From positions 2,356,001 through 2,420,000 of the forward strand of contig OZ251578.1 in NCBI GenBank assembly GCA_965243835.1: 64,000 nt of DNA, read 5' to 3'. A program made the translations under genes and the position numbers. Positions 36,668 through 45,363 of the stretch are shown here, piece after piece (the stretch's first letter is position 1; each line of letters opens with the position of its first letter). The stretch is from G965202665 sp965243835 (GTDB taxonomy: Bacteria > Actinomycetota > Acidimicrobiia > Spongiisociales > Spongiisociaceae). Under the pieces are notes generated by a model. That model was not told the DNA's origin, made no database searches, and was given only the letters and a program-made list of their open reading frames with translations.

Positions 36668-37337
36668 TAGCCGCCTCTCCGATTGCGCCGCTCATCCCAA
36701 AATACCCTCCCGGCGGCAAACCCGCCCCGAACGGTCCCGCACCGCCCCCTAACCTGGCAACCAAGCACGCATCAACCCGCCGACAACGATGGCGGCGGCC
36801 GTTCGCCGCCCTCCGGGAGGGTTCGGCCGACCCGGACCCGGCGGAGGCGCGGGATGTGATTCTGGCGATGGACCGGCAAACCGGTCCTCGCAACCGCGTT
36901 CAAACGAACCCCTTGAATTTTTCTCAAAAACCCCTTAAACTGCGGGTGGGCGGGCGCGGGGGCGGGCGGACCCCCCGAAAACACGAAAATCGCGTAAGAA
37001 CGCGAAAAAAATGCTTAATCCGTCATCGGCGCGGCCCGCCCCGCCTGCTTTAACACCCATCGCATCATTAGCCGCCCCGCCGATCACGCCGCCTTCCCGG
37101 ACAAGAAACCGCGCAGTCCAACGGAGCGGAGGCATCCCCGACCCCCATCCCCGCCGGCGGCCCCCGTCGAAATAGTTGAAAGCAAACCTCGGACGGCCAA
37201 ACACGGTCCCGCCTCATCGCCGCCCTTCGGTTCATGGGCGAATCCTCCGTTGCGCCGCCATCCCGCAGATTGGATACTCCCCGGACCCGGCGGCAGGGGA
37301 CCCCGGATTTGCGGAGGGGGCGGGGCGGGGACGGGGT
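36668..37337. other. Gene-free spacer with a decayed 5'-end copy
   Basis: No intact gene was found in these 670 bp. Positions about 37040-37095 resemble 36645-36695, the start region of the neighbouring alpha/beta hydrolase: both contain CATTAGCCGCC- or CATCATTAGCCGCC-like sequence followed by a CCGAT/CACGCCGCC block. This looks like a partial duplication of the gene's 5' edge. A short coding-like stretch (FAALREGSADPDPAEARDVI) at about 36800-36870 has no start or partner. Confidence 0.45.
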
Positions 37338-38072
37338 ATGGTTGCCTTTATGAACAACCCGCCGGATGTGGTTATTTTCCCGGACCCGCAGGCCTTGGCC
37401 GAGGGAGCGGCCCGGCGCATCGCCGACTACCTGCGCAACCATCCCGGCCCGCGGGCGACCATCGCCCCCGCCGGGGGTTCCACCCCGGCCGCCGCCTACC
37501 GGCGCCTGCGGGAAATGGACGTCCCCTGGGAGAGGGTTACGGCCTGGATCGGGGATGAACGCTATGTCCCCCCCGGCCATCCCGAACATAACGGAACGAT
37601 GATCGACCGGTTGCTGACGGCCGGCTCCGGGGCGACGCTTCATCAAATCCCCTGGATGGAAGGCGAACCGCAACGGATGGCCGCCGCCTACCAAGAGACG
37701 TTGGGCGAGATTCTGCCCCGGCGGGGAGGGCGGCCCTGTCCGGACCTGATCCTGGCCGGGATCGGGGACGACGGCCATGTCCTGTCCCTGTTTCCGGGAA
37801 GCGACGGGATGGAAATCGCCGACCGCGACTACGCGGCGGCATGGGTGGAAGCCAAAGGGGGCTGGCGCCTGACCGCCACTTTCCCGTTGGCGCACCGGGC
37901 GGAGCGGATAATGATCCTGGTCTCGGGGGAGGGCAAAGCGGCCGCCCTGGCCGAAGTCCTGTCCCCGACCCGCACCCCGCCCCTCCCCGCCCGCCGCCTG
38001 CTGGAAGGGGCGGCCCCGGTTACCTGGCTTGTGGACGCGGCCGCCGCCTCCCGTTGGAAAGGGGCGGGTTGA
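37338..38072 (+). CDS. pgl: 6-phosphogluconolactonase
   Basis: A 244-residue protein of the glucosamine-6-phosphate isomerase/6-phosphogluconolactonase family. The lactonase signature is complete: IAPAGGSTPAAAYRRL near residue 40, WIGDERYVPPGHPEHNG in the middle, and LILAGIGDDGHVLSLFPGS with the catalytic region. It hydrolyses 6-phosphogluconolactone in the oxidative pentose phosphate pathway. No zwf or gnd is adjacent. ATG 37338 is chosen; ATG 37350 is also possible. Its stop overlaps the next start. Confidence 0.93.
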   Translation: MVAFMNNPPDVVIFPDPQALAEGAARRIADYLRNHPGPRATIAPAGGSTPAAAYRRLREMDVPWERVTAWIGDERYVPPGHPEHNGTMIDRLLTAGSGATLHQIPWMEGEPQRMAAAYQETLGEILPRRGGRPCPDLILAGIGDDGHVLSLFPGSDGMEIADRDYAAAWVEAKGGWRLTATFPLAHRAERIMILVSGEGKAAALAEVLSPTRTPPLPARRLLEGAAPVTWLVDAAAASRWKGAG

Positions 38073-38938
38073 GCGGGGCTTACCGCTGGAAGCCGGATCA
38101 TCCCCTGCGACTGTCGTGGACCATCCGGCGCCTGACCCGCTGGGGCGGGGACCCGACCAACGTGGTGCGAGGGGGAAGTATTTACCGGACCGCCGCCGGG
38201 GGCGCCCCCTGCCGGGTCCGCCAGCTGGACAACGGCGAAATAGAAGTGGCGGCGGCGCGCGACTTGGAGGAGGCGGTGTCCGAAACCCGGTTCCGCCTGG
38301 GCGAGGGAATGCCGCAGGAGCCGTTGCGGGCGGTGGCGGAACGGGTGCCGGCGGTGGCGGCGCAACGGAAGCGGCTCCCCGGGTTCCGCCCCCCGCTCAA
38401 CCCGGCGGCGACCGACAGCCTGGTCTCCTCCATCTGCGCCCAGCAGATCAACCTGTCGTGGGCGGCTACCCTCCGCCGCCGGTTGGTGGAACGCTACGGG
38501 AAGCCGGTGGAATGGGAGGGGGTGCGGGTGTGGATTTTCCCCCGCCCGGAGGCGCTGGCGGAAGCCCCGGCGGAGGAGTTGCGTACCATGCAGTTCTCCG
38601 CCCGTAAAGCGGAATACATCATCGGGACGGGACGGGCGATAGCGTCCGGGGTTCTGGACGGGCTGGAAGCGGACGACAACCGGCGGGCGGCGGAACGGAT
38701 CACCGCCCTGCGGGGACTGGGACGCTGGACGGCGGACTGGTTTCTGGCCCGGTGCCTGGCCCGGCCGGACGTAATCCCCGCCGGTGATTTAGGGGTGCGC
38801 AAAGCGGTATCCCGCCTGGTGGCGGAAAGCGAAGAGTTGCTAACCGAAGAGGAAGTGCGGGCCGCAACCGCCGACTGGGGGGACGGAACCAACCTGGCCG
38901 TCCACCTGCTGCTGGAAGCCCTGTCCGACCCCGGCTAA
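38069..38938 (+). CDS. HhH-GPD DNA glycosylase (AlkA-like)
   Basis: About 289 residues of the HhH-GPD superfamily. A beta-rich N-terminal domain (YRWKPDHPLRLSWTIRRL) is followed by the helical domain with SICAQQINLSWAATLRRRL, the hairpin LRGLGRWTADWFLARCL and the catalytic aspartate in IPAGDLGVRKAV. It should remove alkylated bases. The start is inferred as TTG 38069, overlapping the pgl stop as TTGA. Confidence 0.87.
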   Translation: MSGAYRWKPDHPLRLSWTIRRLTRWGGDPTNVVRGGSIYRTAAGGAPCRVRQLDNGEIEVAAARDLEEAVSETRFRLGEGMPQEPLRAVAERVPAVAAQRKRLPGFRPPLNPAATDSLVSSICAQQINLSWAATLRRRLVERYGKPVEWEGVRVWIFPRPEALAEAPAEELRTMQFSARKAEYIIGTGRAIASGVLDGLEADDNRRAAERITALRGLGRWTADWFLARCLARPDVIPAGDLGVRKAVSRLVAESEELLTEEEVRAATADWGDGTNLAVHLLLEALSDPG

Positions 38939-38989
38939 AAAACCCGGTTTCTCAACGCTCCCGGCGCCCAAGAAGAAGAAGTCGCGAAA

Positions 38990-39190
38990 AAAATCACAAG
39001 CCTCCATTAGCCCATCTACCAGCAGTTTTATCCAACCCGGGAAAAAACCCTCTTGTTTAAAACCGAAAAATTGACTATATTGACAGGGTGGGCCGGGCGG
39101 GGGGTGGGTGGGCGGGTCCAAGAAAACGGAGAAAATTTTTGGACCGGCCGCTCCCTTCCGGCAACGGAGCACCCCTCGGTTCCCCGTTTT
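38990..39190 (+). repeat. AT-rich inverted repeat right copy, continuing into a direct repeat
   Basis: Positions 38990-39165 match 35757-35925 in reverse orientation. The right part, about 39127-39190, also recurs as a direct repeat near 41048-41117: a GAAAATTTT block, GGAC, CCGCTCCC, CGGCAACGGAG and a TTTCC end. The same element family thus occurs at least three times in about 5.4 kb. No gene was seen between 38939 and 39493. Confidence 0.7.
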
Positions 39191-39439
39191 CCACGGTCGT
39201 GACTTGCTCGACCAGACGCGCGGCGCAGGCGAAACAACCACCAAAAACAACCAAACTGCCAACAACGTCCCGGCTATCTACAGTTAGAAGCGGCAGAAAG
39301 AAGATAGCGGCTATCGGCGGCCTGCCCTTCCCTTCTTCCGGTAGCGGCGGCGTATCCCGCCCGCCCACCGGTCTTCCGTCCAAGCCCGAACGAACGACCG
39401 CCCCGTAAATCCGCCGCTACCCGCCGCCTGTCCGCCGCC

Positions 39440-39448
39440 TGGTATGAT
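39440..39448 (+). promoter_or_regulatory. Extended -10 promoter element of the coiled-coil mini-operon
   Basis: TGGTATGAT matches an extended -10 (TGn plus TATGAT). It lies 45 bp upstream of the ATG of the small lipoprotein gene. No strong -35 is visible, as is common with extended -10 promoters. Confidence 0.5.
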
Positions 39449-39493
39449 AGAAGCCGATGACCTAACCGAAAGCGGGAAGAGAAACCGAAGACG

Positions 39494-39622
39494 ATGAAAC
39501 GGGTAATCGCCGCCGCCGCCCTCATAACCCTAACCGTCGCCTGCGGCAACCCGACCGCCCCGACCGCCCGGCTACGAGCCGACGGAATTTACCGGCTTGA
39601 CGGGCAACGGACAGGTAGATGA
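39494..39622 (+). CDS. Small predicted lipoprotein
   Basis: A 42-residue protein with a clear lipoprotein signal: MKR, then a hydrophobic stretch ending in LTVAC with cysteine near residue 17. The mature part is only about 26 residues (GNPTAPTARL and onward). Its stop overlaps the next start as ATGA, so it is translationally coupled to the coiled-coil gene. An extended -10 element lies upstream. No family recognised; the arrangement of a tiny lipoprotein before coiled-coil proteins recalls phage lysis or envelope cassettes, which is only an analogy. Confidence 0.6.
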   Translation: MKRVIAAAALITLTVACGNPTAPTARLRADGIYRLDGQRTGR

Positions 39623-40053
39623 AGATGGATATTCCCGAACTGGAAGCGGCGATAGCGGAAACCGTCCGGGAAGCGGAGGCGGCGGAAGAAGAAGCGCAAA
39701 CGGCGGCGGCGGAAGTCCGGCAGCTAGAAGCGGAAGAGGAAGCGGCGGGGGACCGGATAGCGGCGGCGGAGGCGAATAAGAAAGCGGCGGAAGCGGAAAG
39801 TCGGCGGCTATTAGAAAAATACCGGGCGGCGGAAGAACTAAAGAAATCGGCGGAAAAGGCAGGGATAGAAGCCGCGGGGCTTCTAGTGGCGGCGGCGGTG
39901 AATTCCCTGGAGGCTTCAAAAAGGGCGGAGGAAACCATGAAGAAGACAGCGGAAATAAAGAAGCGGAAAGCGGAATTAGAAAGGCGGCTAGCGGCGGAGG
40001 TAGAAGCCGCCGAGCGGACCCTCCCGGACGATACACCGACTTCTACCGGATAA
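39619..40053 (+). CDS. Coiled-coil Ala/Glu-rich protein
   Basis: A 144-residue protein that is almost entirely heptad-like Ala/Glu/Lys/Arg sequence, for example EAEAAEEEAQTAAAEVRQLE and KKRKAELERRLAAEVE. It has no membrane segment except a mild hydrophobic patch (AAGLLVAAAVNSLEA) in the middle. The composition favours GCGGCGGAAGC-like repeats and uses ATA, CTA and TTA codons that neighbouring genes avoid. It is the second gene of a three-gene unit with ATGA coupling to the lipoprotein. Function unknown; structural or phage-derived is possible. Confidence 0.55.
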   Translation: MKMDIPELEAAIAETVREAEAAEEEAQTAAAEVRQLEAEEEAAGDRIAAAEANKKAAEAESRRLLEKYRAAEELKKSAEKAGIEAAGLLVAAAVNSLEASKRAEETMKKTAEIKKRKAELERRLAAEVEAAERTLPDDTPTSTG

Positions 40054-40091
40054 GATAATAAAACGGCTAGCGATTACGGAAAGGGCGAAAG

Positions 40092-40469
40092 ATGACTACA
40101 AGGCTTGAAGCGGCGGAAGCGGAAGCGGCGGAAGCGGCGGAAGCGGCGGAAGCGGCGGAAGCCCGGACGGCGGCGGCGGCAAGGCGGGTAGAAGCGGCGG
40201 CGGCAACCTGGCGGCGGCTATCGGCGGAAGCCGCTAGCGCGGAAGCGGCGGCGGCCTTTTCCGCCGCTATGGAAGCGGCGGTAGAAACCCTGCTAGATAC
40301 CGGCGGCGGGCTTCCCTTCCAAACGCCTTTACCTATTCCGATGCCGGAACCCGTCCGGACGGAAGCGGCGGCGGTAATCGTTATACCGGCGGGAAGCCGG
40401 GCTAGCGGGAGCCTGTATCCGATACCGGCGGGATACGGCGGCCCGCTTCTTCCCGCCCCGTCCGATTAG
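40092..40469 (+). CDS. Second coiled-coil Ala/Glu-rich protein
   Basis: A 125-residue protein. Residues about 1-75 are Ala/Glu heptads (LEAAEAEAAEAAEAAEAAEA), and the C-terminal 45 residues are Pro/Gly-rich with LPIPMPEPVR and SLYPIPAGYGG. It lies 38 bp after the first coiled-coil gene with a GGAAAGGGCGAAAG site, and a strong terminator follows its stop directly. It has the same unusual composition as its neighbour. Not recognised. Confidence 0.5.
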   Translation: MTTRLEAAEAEAAEAAEAAEAAEARTAAAARRVEAAAATWRRLSAEAASAEAAAAFSAAMEAAVETLLDTGGGLPFQTPLPIPMPEPVRTEAAAVIVIPAGSRASGSLYPIPAGYGGPLLPAPSD

Positions 40470-40470
40470 C

Positions 40471-40500
40471 GGCGGCTAGATCTAGCCGCCCTTTATTCCG
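40471..40500 (+). terminator. Intrinsic terminator after the coiled-coil mini-operon
   Basis: A perfect 20-bp palindrome, GGCGGCTAGATCTAGCCGCC, begins one base after the stop codon and is followed by CTTTATTCC. The strong GC-rich stem and short T-rich tail support rho-independent termination. Confidence 0.65.
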
Positions 40501-40549
40501 TCGCTTCCGCCGGGAAGAAGCCGTAGAAGCGTCTTCCGAGAAGGCCGGG

Positions 40550-41006
40550 CTATCGGGTAGCGGGAAGACGGCGGAAGCCGTTCCCCCAGCGGCGCAAGAT
40601 ACGAGCTACCGTCCGCGGCGGGACGCCGGTCTCATACGCCAGCCGCTCCGGGCCCACGCGGAGCCGCAACCGGGCTTCAATCACCAGCCGCTCCGTTTCC
40701 GGGCTGGTCCGACCCGGCGAAGTATGCGGACGCGACGACCGGTCCACCAGACCAGCGGGGCCTTCCTCCTGCCACCGCCGCCACCACTTGTAAGCGCACC
40801 GACGGGAGATGCCCCATCTCGGCCGCGTCCGCTACCGGCATACCCCCCTCTATCCGCTCCACTAGGAACAGAAGCCCCCGAACATTCAACCTTGCGTTAC
40901 TATGATCCCCCAAGACCTCCTTCCGTGTTACGGGCTCTTTCAAACCCCATAACACCAGGAGGTCTTCACCAAAGCAAAACTGTTACCAACGTCCTGGCAT
41001 GGTACA
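40550..41006 (-). mobile_element. IS481-family insertion sequence remnant
   Basis: The minus strand encodes the N-terminal helix-turn-helix part of an IS481-type transposase: HSNARLNVRGLLFLVERI in one frame, then GISRRCAYKWWRRWQEEGP, LVDRSSRPHTSP and RLRVGPERLAYE in another. An extra G in the run near 40818 explains the frameshift. The DDE catalytic domain is missing after about 40550. At the outer end, 40981-41006 (TGTTACCAACGTCCTGGCAT and onward) resembles an IS481 terminal repeat at the expected distance from the start. The other end was not found. Confidence 0.75.
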
Positions 41007-41047
41007 GCTAGGTCAGGCCGCCCGATGCCGAGAAGAAGCCCTTACCG

Positions 41048-41117
41048 GAAGAAAAAAATTTTCGGACTGGGCCGCTCCCGTTCGGCAACGGAGGGGCATC
41101 GGGTTTCCTATTTCCGG
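41048..41117 (+). repeat. Direct repeat copy bounding the island
   Basis: Contains AAAAATTTTCGGACTGGGCC, GCTCCCGTTCGGCAACGGAG and a late TATTTCC, matching about 39127-39190 with scattered differences. The two copies bracket the coiled-coil mini-operon and the IS481 remnant. Confidence 0.65.
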
Positions 41118-41166
41118 AGGCGGGGCTTGTTCGGTCCGGGGCGGCGGCGCGGGCGGAGGAACCGTT

Positions 41167-42075
41167 TCAGAGGGGGCGGATGTCGCGGGGGGCGGCGCGG
41201 GGGCCGTAGGCGGGGGCGTGTCCGGCGTAACGTTCCAACAGGCGCACCACCCGTCCCCGCTGTCCCGCGTAGGGGGCGAGCAGTTCCAACATCCGCTCGT
41301 CGGTGGCCCGTTCCTCCCCGGCCAGGGCCCAAGCCACGGTGTGCGGGGAGTGGAAATCGCCCACCGGGACCGCGTCCGGGTCTCCCCGCGTTACCTGCAC
41401 GGCGTTGGCCGAAGTCCAAGGGCCGATTCCGGGCAGGGAATGAAGCAAGTGGTACAGGTCATCGGCGGGGCCCCCGGCGGCCGCTTCCAGCCGGGGGGCG
41501 GCTCGGCATGTCCGCAGGATGGTTTCCGCCCGCCGCCGCTCCACCCCCAGCGGATGAAAGTCGTAATAGGCCAGTTGCGCCAAGCGGCGCGGGTCGGGCG
41601 GCAGGGGCAGGTTTCCCGGACCGGGAGCGGGCTCTCCGTAGCGGTCCGCCAGCCGGCGGTAACTGCGGGACGATTCGGCCCCGGTCACCTTCTGGGCCAG
41701 GATGATCGGAATCAACGCTTCCGTCAATCCCCCCGCCGCGCACATCCGCATCCCCCTCCCCAGCCGGGCCGCCCGCGCCACCGCCGGATGGCGGGGAACC
41801 AGGGCCTGCGGGTCATCGGACTCCCCGACCCAGTCCGGCGCCCGCTCCAAGGCCCATTCCGCCCCCTCCCCCCAGGCGGCTACCGACAGTTTCCGCCCGG
41901 AGAGCCGCAGGCGCGCCGTAGCCGGACCCTGCGGGGTGCGGACGGTCCGCCACAACCCGTCCGGGCGCGCTTGCAGACAGGGCCCCCGCAATCCGTCCAC
42001 CAGCAAGGTAGCCCGCAAATCCAACGGCCCCGACAGCGTGATTTCCCTCCGCTTCTCCGCTTCAACCATTCTCAA
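41167..42075 (-). CDS. HhH-GPD DNA-3-methyladenine glycosylase family protein
   Basis: A 302-residue protein typical of actinobacterial AlkA-like glycosylases. The N-terminal domain is beta-rich (residues about 1-90). The helical domain has LAQKVTGAESSRSYRRL, the hairpin LPGIGPWTSANAVQV and the catalytic Asp in VPVGDFHSPHTVAW. It is distinct from the glycosylase at 38069-38938, so two paralogous alkylation-repair enzymes lie 3 kb apart. Confidence 0.87.
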   Translation of the reverse strand: MRMVEAEKRREITLSGPLDLRATLLVDGLRGPCLQARPDGLWRTVRTPQGPATARLRLSGRKLSVAAWGEGAEWALERAPDWVGESDDPQALVPRHPAVARAARLGRGMRMCAAGGLTEALIPIILAQKVTGAESSRSYRRLADRYGEPAPGPGNLPLPPDPRRLAQLAYYDFHPLGVERRRAETILRTCRAAPRLEAAAGGPADDLYHLLHSLPGIGPWTSANAVQVTRGDPDAVPVGDFHSPHTVAWALAGEERATDERMLELLAPYAGQRGRVVRLLERYAGHAPAYGPRAAPRDIRPL

Positions 42076-42279
42076 ATCCTATAAACAACGACTCGGGTTT
42101 CAGGAATGGCAACCGGGACATGGCGGGAAGAGCGATATGAGCGGGCGGCGGCCTCCGGTTGACCCCTTAACAAGGCGCACTAGACCGGCCGGAGGGCGCC
42201 GCGCTCCACAGGCAATTTATTCCTCCGGCCGCATTTGTCAAGCCCGTCTTTCAGATAGGGGGATGTGATCCGGAGGGCG

Positions 42280-45075
42280 TTATCGGAGCGCGGTCAGGGC
42301 CCGGACGAAGAAGGAAGCCATCTGCGAGCGGGTAACCGGCTGGTCGGGGCAGAACCGCAGGGGGGAGACGGAGCAACCCCGGGTTACCCCCGCCCGATGC
42401 AGTGCTTCCGCCGCCCGGGCGATGGACCCGGAAGCGTCCAGATCGCGGAACGTTCCTGCCGCCGCCGGGCCGTCCGCCAGGGCGGGGAAAGCCGTTGCCA
42501 GCATCACTACCATATCCCCCCGCGTCACCACCCCGTCCGGATCAAACTCCCCGCCCGGGGCCGGCATCACGCCCGCCGCAACCGCCCACCGCGCAAACAC
42601 CCCGTACCAGGCGCCCTCCCCCACGTCGGACAAACCCGTAAAACGCGCCACCGAGGGGGGAACGCCGGACCGGTAAGCGACCGCCCGATACAGGAAAGCC
42701 GCCATCTGACTGCGGGAAATACCCAGACCCGGACAGAACCGGCCTTCCCCGCAACCGTTGGTGATGCCCCAATCGGACGCTTGCTCGATGTTGGCTTGGT
42801 GCACGCTCTCGTCCTCGTCGCAGAACCGGCCAACGCACACCTCCTCCTCCGGCTCCATCAGCGCAGGCGCAACCCCGCCGTCGCCGACCGGCGGAGCAAC
42901 CGGGGCGGGGGGAGCGGGCGGGGCGGACCCGTCGCCGGACGGAGGCGCAACCGGAACCGGCGGGGCGGGCGACGGCGGATCCTGTTGCTGACCGGCCGAA
43001 GCAGTCGGCCCCGGTGAACCCCCGCCGTCGCCGCCGCCCGGAGACGTACCGCTCTCTTGGTCGTTGTCGTTGATCGTCAACGACGTCCCCGACACCCGAT
43101 AACCCAGCGCCGTCCCGGTTATCGACACCGACTCCGGCCCCTCCGCCGCATCATCGTCGACAACGCTCAACCGGAAATCAACCCACCCGCTCCTCTCCCC
43201 CGCCGCGATCTCCACCAACAAACCATCCACCCGCCCATAATCCGCCCCGGCGACGGCCGAATCCCCCAACCCGCCCACCGACACCCCCACCATTATCCCG
43301 CCCGCCGGAGCCGCCGTCCCCTCCGGCAACGAAGCCGACACCCGCACCGACGCCGTCCCCCCGCCCTCGTCCACAGAACCCGGCGACGCCCCCAAAGCAA
43401 TCAACTGCTCGGTAACCACCGGCGCGTCATCATCCGAAATCGCAACCGACGCCCCCGACACCGCAAACCCGGCGGCCGCGCCGGAAACCGTCAACGACTC
43501 CGCGCCCTCAGCCGTATCGTCATCCGTTACCGCCAAAACAAACTCGCCCGAACCGCTCCGCCGCCCAGCCGGAATCGTCACCGAAAAATCATCCACCGCC
43601 CCGTAATCCGTTCCCGACGCCGCCGAATCATCATCAGCCCCCACCGACACCGACACCACCGTATCCGAAGCCAACACCGCCGACCCCACCGGAAACTTGG
43701 CCGTTATCGCCACCTTGACCGAACCCGAACCTTCCCCTACGCTATCCGGCGACGCGCTCAAAGCAATCTCCGTCGGAACCGCGTCCCCGTCCGTGATGGA
43801 CACCGACGCATCCGGGATCGCGAACCCGGCCGCTGCGCCCGAAACCGTCAGCGACTCCGCGCCCTCCCCGGCTACGTCATCATCAGTTCCCGCCAACACG
43901 AACTTGCCCGAACCGCTCCGCCGCCCAGCCGCAATCGTCACCGAGAAATCACCCACCGCCGCATAATCGGTTCCCGACGCCGCCGAATCATCATCAGCCC
44001 CCACCGACACCGACACCACCGTATCCGAAGCCAACACCGCCGACCCCTCCGGGAACGCAACCGTAACCGCCACCGACTGCGCAGAAGCCGACTCCCCCAC
44101 CTTGACCGGCGACACGCTCAAACCAATCCCCATCGACGCGGCATCCCCATCGGTGATACAAAGAGAACCCGAAGAAAAAGAACGGTAAATATACAACTCC
44201 TGAAGATTACTCAAAAAATTACCAATAGACTCAGGAAGACAACTCGAAATAAAAGAACGATAAACATACAACGACCGAAGATTACTCAAATTACCAATAG
44301 ACTCAGGAAGAGAACCCGAAATAAAAGAACGAAGAACATACAACGACCGAAGATTACTCAAATTACCAATAGACTCAGGAAGAGAACCCGAAGAAAAAGA
44401 ACGGAGAATACGCAACGACTGAAGATTACTCAAATTACCAATAGACTCAGGAAGAGAACCCGGAATATAATAACTGAACCTTAATGTCTCCAGATTAAGC
44501 AAATTACCGATTTCGTCCGGTATAGAAGCCACACCAGCTAAATCAAGATGACGCAATTCAGTTAGATTGCTTATAGTAGCAGGTATGGTCCCCCCCACAA
44601 CAAATAGGGAAAGGTTTCTTATCGTGTCGAGGTTCCCTAACTCCTCAGGTATATTTCCTTCCAATTCATCTAAGTGTAACCCAGATAAACGATCTTCATC
44701 ATCACTAGATCTAAACCACCTAGTTCCTTTCCATGTAGTAACTTTACCATTCCAATGTCGAAAAGAATGATATGAATATATATCAGCATTATCAGGATTA
44801 TTAATGAAATAATTCCTAATCGAAATCAACGTTCGGCAATCAGACACTGTACCCGGATGTACATCAGGATCATCAACATAGGTACCATCAGAACAGCCAT
44901 CTTCATTCATAACTGAAAAGGTGAGTGTTTCAACCGTAGCAGGTGCGTCCACTGCCTCCGACCCCTGCGCCAACGCCTTTGAAGCACCGGTCCACACCAA
45001 GGCCAAAACCCCGAACGCCACCAACCAGGCCGGCCATAATCTGCCAAACGCAAAAGATGTAAATCTAGCCATCAT
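42280..45075 (-). CDS. Secreted LRR - Calx-beta - SLH-like surface protein
   Basis: A 931-residue protein from ATG 45075, which has GTGGAG upstream. A signal/anchor segment (WLVAFGVLALVWTG) is followed by leucine-rich repeats (about 110-290) of the form LPESIGNLSNLRSLYVLRSF. Four of these are near-identical with a 72-bp DNA period (44222, 44294, 44366, 44438). Three Calx-beta-like units follow (ALSASPDSVGEGSGSVKV type), then a Pro/Gly hinge and three SLH-like modules from CVGRFCDEDESVHQANIE. The LRR part is clearly AT-rich, unlike the rest of the gene. The C-terminal modules match those of the 24847 protein. Probably a wall-bound adhesin. Confidence 0.85.
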   Translation of the reverse strand: MMARFTSFAFGRLWPAWLVAFGVLALVWTGASKALAQGSEAVDAPATVETLTFSVMNEDGCSDGTYVDDPDVHPGTVSDCRTLISIRNYFINNPDNADIYSYHSFRHWNGKVTTWKGTRWFRSSDDEDRLSGLHLDELEGNIPEELGNLDTIRNLSLFVVGGTIPATISNLTELRHLDLAGVASIPDEIGNLLNLETLRFSYYIPGSLPESIGNLSNLQSLRILRSFSSGSLPESIGNLSNLRSLYVLRSFISGSLPESIGNLSNLRSLYVYRSFISSCLPESIGNFLSNLQELYIYRSFSSGSLCITDGDAASMGIGLSVSPVKVGESASAQSVAVTVAFPEGSAVLASDTVVSVSVGADDDSAASGTDYAAVGDFSVTIAAGRRSGSGKFVLAGTDDDVAGEGAESLTVSGAAAGFAIPDASVSITDGDAVPTEIALSASPDSVGEGSGSVKVAITAKFPVGSAVLASDTVVSVSVGADDDSAASGTDYGAVDDFSVTIPAGRRSGSGEFVLAVTDDDTAEGAESLTVSGAAAGFAVSGASVAISDDDAPVVTEQLIALGASPGSVDEGGGTASVRVSASLPEGTAAPAGGIMVGVSVGGLGDSAVAGADYGRVDGLLVEIAAGERSGWVDFRLSVVDDDAAEGPESVSITGTALGYRVSGTSLTINDNDQESGTSPGGGDGGGSPGPTASAGQQQDPPSPAPPVPVAPPSGDGSAPPAPPAPVAPPVGDGGVAPALMEPEEEVCVGRFCDEDESVHQANIEQASDWGITNGCGEGRFCPGLGISRSQMAAFLYRAVAYRSGVPPSVARFTGLSDVGEGAWYGVFARWAVAAGVMPAPGGEFDPDGVVTRGDMVVMLATAFPALADGPAAAGTFRDLDASGSIARAAEALHRAGVTRGCSVSPLRFCPDQPVTRSQMASFFVRALTALR

Positions 45076-45363
45076 CGTTATCTCCACTTCTGCATCATTA
45101 ATAGCATAGCCCGCGGACTCAGGGTTATCGCGGGGAGTCGGGGTTGTGGAACCGGTTGCTTGGGCGGGGGGGCTAGGAGGAGGACGGCGCCGACCGCCAA
45201 GGCGGACAGAAGCCAAATCGGGTTCAGCACGGGCGAACACCGAAGGGCATGGACGGAGCGTAAGCGCACTCCGAACGTCTTGACTTGCAGGCACAGGCAA
45301 CCTTTCGTTGCTTTCGTTGGCGGAACCCTACCACAAAAAGCGGGGTATGGATTTTTTCGGAAT

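Noticed and set aside
39088..39408. A 106-codon frame in the spacer before the coiled-coil operon
   Set aside because: It runs through the repeat element, lacks a ribosome-binding site and shows no family signature.
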